Both the position numbers and the translations under genes were made by a program. Shown piece after piece: positions 13,498 to 15,921 of a stretch of 15,921 nt of DNA (its first letter is position 1; every line of letters starts with the position of its first letter). The notes under the pieces were generated by a model. That model saw only the letters and a list, made by a program, of their open reading frames with translations, ran no database searches and was not told the origin of the DNA. The stretch is from contig VEOV01000350.1 in the NCBI GenBank assembly GCA_012026855.1, forward strand, positions 1-15,921. Reading direction: 5' to 3'. This DNA comes from Geobacter sp. (GTDB lineage: Bacteria > Desulfobacterota > Desulfuromonadia > Geobacterales > DSM-12255).

Positions 13498-14670
13498 ATG
13501 GCACAAAAAGAGACAATGACAGTAAATATGGGACCGCAGCATCCGTCAACACACGGGGTGCTCCGTCTGATAATCGAGCTGGATGGCGAAATCATTGAAA
13601 AGATTACGCCGCACATCGGCTATCTGCATCGCGGTATCGAAAAGCTTTCCGAGCACAGAACGTATCACCAGACGCTGCCGCTTACCGACAGGATGGATTA
13701 TCTGGCTCCGATGAGCAACAACCTCGGCTATGTGCTGGCAGTCGAGAAGCTGCTCGGCCTGGAGGTGCCTGAAAGGGCTCAGACGGTTCGTGTGATCACT
13801 GCCGAGCTTACCCGTCTCAAGTCTCACCTTGTCTGGCTCGCCTGCCATGCGCTTGATATCGGCGCCATGACCGTATTCCTCTACTGCTTCCGCGAGCGCG
13901 AGAAGGTAATGAGCATCTATGAGAAACTGTCCGGCGCCAGGATGACCAGCAATTACTACCGCGTTGGCGGGCTTTCTGCTGACGTCTATGCCGGTTTTGA
14001 AAAGGATGTGCAGGAAATTCTCGATACATTCCCCGCACATTTCGATACTTACGAAGGGCTGCTTACCAAAAACACCATCTGGCTGCAGAGAACAATCGGC
14101 AATGGCGTTATTTCAGCAGAAGATGCCATTGATGCCGGTATTACCGGTCCGGCCCTGCGTGGCTCCGGAGTAGATTGGGATCTGCGTCGTGATAATCCTT
14201 ACAGTGGTTATGACAAGTATGATTTCAAGGTGCCGGTCGGTGAAAAATGTGACACCTACGACCGTTACAAAGTGCGTCTGGTTGAAATGCGCGAAGCGGT
14301 GAAGATTATTGACCAGGCATTGAAGTCACTGAAGCCTGGCCCGGTCCTTGCCGCTGAACCGCAGGTTTGCTATCCGCCTAAAGAGAACGTCTATAACTCG
14401 ATCGAGGGTCTGATCCACCATTTCAAGCTTGCCAGTGAAGGTTTTGCTGTCCCCGAAGGTGAGGTCTACCAGTCAGTTGAGGCTCCGAAGGGGGAGCTTG
14501 GTTATTATATCGTCAGTGACGGCAGCACCAAGCCTTACAGGATGAGAGTCCGTCCGCCTTCATTTGTCAATCTTTCGGCTATCGAGAGGATGGCAAAAGG
14601 CGCTATGATTGCTGACCTGGTAGCTGTAATTGGTACCCTGGATATCGTTCTGGGTGAAATCGACCGTTAA
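13498..14670 (+). CDS. nuoD: NADH-quinone oxidoreductase subunit D
   Basis: NuoD is the 49-kDa-type subunit, related to NiFe-hydrogenase large subunits. It forms most of the quinone-binding cavity with NuoB. The 390-residue product has the N-terminal MGPQHPSTHGVLRL with the His-bearing quinone-site loop, then GYLHRGIEKL, and GSGVDWDLRRDNPYSGYDKY in the centre. The C-terminal VIGTLDIVLGEIDR is canonical. The hydrogenase Ni ligands are absent, as expected for complex I. An AGGGGTG ribosome binding site lies about 8 nt upstream of the ATG, within the 50-bp gap after nuoC. Confidence 0.98.
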   Translation: MAQKETMTVNMGPQHPSTHGVLRLIIELDGEIIEKITPHIGYLHRGIEKLSEHRTYHQTLPLTDRMDYLAPMSNNLGYVLAVEKLLGLEVPERAQTVRVITAELTRLKSHLVWLACHALDIGAMTVFLYCFREREKVMSIYEKLSGARMTSNYYRVGGLSADVYAGFEKDVQEILDTFPAHFDTYEGLLTKNTIWLQRTIGNGVISAEDAIDAGITGPALRGSGVDWDLRRDNPYSGYDKYDFKVPVGEKCDTYDRYKVRLVEMREAVKIIDQALKSLKPGPVLAAEPQVCYPPKENVYNSIEGLIHHFKLASEGFAVPEGEVYQSVEAPKGELGYYIVSDGSTKPYRMRVRPPSFVNLSAIERMAKGAMIADLVAVIGTLDIVLGEIDR

Positions 14671-14696
14671 ACTCCCTGAAAAGGAGATGGATTTTC

Positions 14697-15221
14697 ATGA
14701 GTAACGCTCCCGCCGAAAATAGTAAAACTGAAGAGATTGTGAACGAAGAAGAGATCGATCTCACTGCGGCGAATCAGATTATTGACAAGTACCTTACCCT
14801 GCCTGGCAATCTGATGCCGGTATTGCAGGGGATTCAGGAAGAGTACGGCTACGTTCCTAAACCAACGATTGATCTGGTTGCCGAGCGGCTGAATGTCTAT
14901 CCCAGCCAGATTTTTGGCGTATTGACCTTTTATGCCCAGTTTCACCTGAAACCACGTGGCCGGTACATTATTCGCGTCTGCGTCGGTACGGCATGTCACG
15001 TTCAGGGCGCACCGCGCATAGTTGATACCTTCTTTGAAAAAGTGGGTATCGGCCATGCAGAGACGACACCTGACCTGCGCTATACCTTTGAAAAAGTAGC
15101 CTGTCTCGGTGCCTGCGGTATGGCACCTCTGGCCATGGTCAATGACGATACTTTCGGCAAGATGACAGTGCAGAAGGTAGACGAAATTGTCGCCGAGTAT
15201 AACCAGCGGCCGATGAAGTAG
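14697..15221 (+). CDS. nuoE: NADH-quinone oxidoreductase subunit E
   Basis: NuoE is a thioredoxin-fold subunit of the NADH dehydrogenase module holding cluster N1a. The 174 residues include all four [2Fe-2S] ligands: Cys95 and Cys100 (CVGTAC) and Cys136 and Cys140 (CLGAC), in the usual CX4C...CX3C arrangement. The preceding helical part contains LMPVLQGIQEEYGYVP, LNVYPSQIFGVLTFYAQF and KPRGRYIIRVC, all family-typical. An acidic N-terminal extension (about 20 residues) is somewhat longer than average. AAGGAGATG lies upstream of the ATG. It ends 34 bp before nuoF. Confidence 0.97.
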   Translation: MSNAPAENSKTEEIVNEEEIDLTAANQIIDKYLTLPGNLMPVLQGIQEEYGYVPKPTIDLVAERLNVYPSQIFGVLTFYAQFHLKPRGRYIIRVCVGTACHVQGAPRIVDTFFEKVGIGHAETTPDLRYTFEKVACLGACGMAPLAMVNDDTFGKMTVQKVDEIVAEYNQRPMK

Positions 15222-15255
15222 ATCCCTAAAGACTCCACAGAGGATAAGAAACGTT

Positions 15256-15921
15256 ATGGGCGAAGCAATCAAGATTCTGATCTGTCAAGGTACTGGTGGT
15301 ATTTCTGCCGGCGCCAAGAAGGTTGAAGCCGAATTTGTCCGTGTTATCACTGAGAAAGGCGTTAATGCCACTGTCGGCAAGCGCTGTGACGTTATCAAGA
15401 CAGGCTGCCGTGGCCTTTGCGCCAATGATGTTCTGGTTGATGTTATTACGCCTGAACTGGGTCGTGTCACCTATGACTTCGTTTTGCCGGAAGAGGTCGA
15501 AAAAATAGTCGACGAACACATTGTTGCCCAGACCATCCTGGAAAAACGTAAGGCCAAGCCTTATTACAATACCTTCGTTGATCAGCAGATGCGGGTGGTC
15601 ATGACCGGTTGCGGCCAGATCGATCCTGACAGCCTCGAAGCGTATCTTGAAGAAGATGGCTTCAAGGCCATTGAAAAGTGCGTCAAGAGCATGAAGCCTG
15701 CTGAAGTAATTGACGAGGTGAAAAAATCCGGACTGCGCGGCAGAGGGGGCGGCGGTTTCCCTACCGGTATGAAGTGGTCCTTCTGTGCTGCCAGCCCTGG
15801 CGACAAGAAATATCTCATCTGCAACGCCGACGAAGGGGACCCAGGCGCTTTCATGGACCGCTCGATTCTTGAGGGCGACCCGTTCTGCATCATCGAGGGG
15901 ATGATGATTGCCGCTTACGCC
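15256..15921 (+). CDS. nuoF: NADH-quinone oxidoreductase subunit F, 3' end outside window
   Basis: NuoF binds NADH and FMN and begins electron transfer in complex I. The frame is open from the ATG at 15256 to the window end (222 codons). GAGGA about 12 nt upstream is the likely ribosome binding site. This is the long NuoF/HydB-type form with an N-terminal thioredoxin-like [2Fe-2S] domain (about 1-90). Its cysteines are Cys10, Cys44, Cys51 and Cys55; the usual CXGTGC second Cys is Gly15 (CQGTGGISAG). The FMN/NADH domain starts by about 140, with GLRGRGGGGFPTG (159-171) and CNADEGDPGAFMDR (from 189). The C-terminal N3-cluster ligands lie beyond the window. Confidence 0.96.
   Translation, partial: MGEAIKILICQGTGGISAGAKKVEAEFVRVITEKGVNATVGKRCDVIKTGCRGLCANDVLVDVITPELGRVTYDFVLPEEVEKIVDEHIVAQTILEKRKAKPYYNTFVDQQMRVVMTGCGQIDPDSLEAYLEEDGFKAIEKCVKSMKPAEVIDEVKKSGLRGRGGGGFPTGMKWSFCAASPGDKKYLICNADEGDPGAFMDRSILEGDPFCIIEGMMIAAYA

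Noticed and set aside
1..15921. CRISPR arrays, insertion sequences, tRNA or rRNA genes
   Set aside because: No regularly spaced repeats, no transposase-like protein, no terminal inverted repeats and no recognisable tRNA or rRNA sequence were seen.

Overview
The window looks like a chromosomal segment from a Geobacter-like member of the Desulfuromonadales (Geobacter, Trichlorobacter or Pseudopelobacter type). The evidence is the moderately GC-rich coding sequence, the split ATP synthase (an Fo-only atpZ-atpI-atpB-atpE cluster next to hemL), and a nuo operon with separate nuoC and nuoD and a long-form NuoF carrying an extra N-terminal iron-sulfur domain. The genus assignment is inference from recognised protein families, not from a database search.

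Region 1 (1-7057, plus strand) is the distal half of a division and cell wall cluster. It starts with the 3' part of an EVE-domain gene, then murC, murB and ddl, which are packed with overlapping or abutting ends. A 116-bp AT-rich spacer follows, then ftsQ, ftsA and ftsZ. These genes make the UDP-MurNAc peptide precursor and the D-Ala-D-Ala dipeptide, then build the Z-ring and its membrane anchor. The EVE gene occupies the place where murG is usually expected.

Region 2 (7058-8809) starts with a hairpin terminator just after ftsZ. It is followed by a plus-strand radical SAM protein gene of unknown function, related to the uncharacterised B12-binding-like radical SAM family. That gene ends at a bidirectional terminator with perfect 18-bp arms, shared with the convergent atpE.

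Region 3 (8810-11821, minus strand) reads, in its own direction, hemL, a good sigma-70-like promoter, atpZ, atpI, atpB, atpE. It encodes glutamate-1-semialdehyde aminotransferase for tetrapyrrole synthesis, and the rotor c ring, the stator a subunit and two small assembly or ion-channel proteins of ATP synthase. Subunit b and the F1 genes are not in the window.

Region 4 (11822-12066) is a divergent control region between hemL and nuoA. It holds a TTGACA-N17-TAATTT promoter, a perfect 15-bp dyad immediately downstream of the predicted transcription start, and a 17-bp direct repeat flanking both. This is the most informative non-coding stretch in the window.

Region 5 (12067-15921, plus strand) is nuoA-nuoB-nuoC-nuoD-nuoE-nuoF, the start of the respiratory complex I operon. 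nuoF runs off the window. All genes are recognisable families. The points of interest are regulatory DNA and ligand-residue variations (NuoF, AtpE, MurB); I did not find a new defence system, mobile element or CRISPR array.
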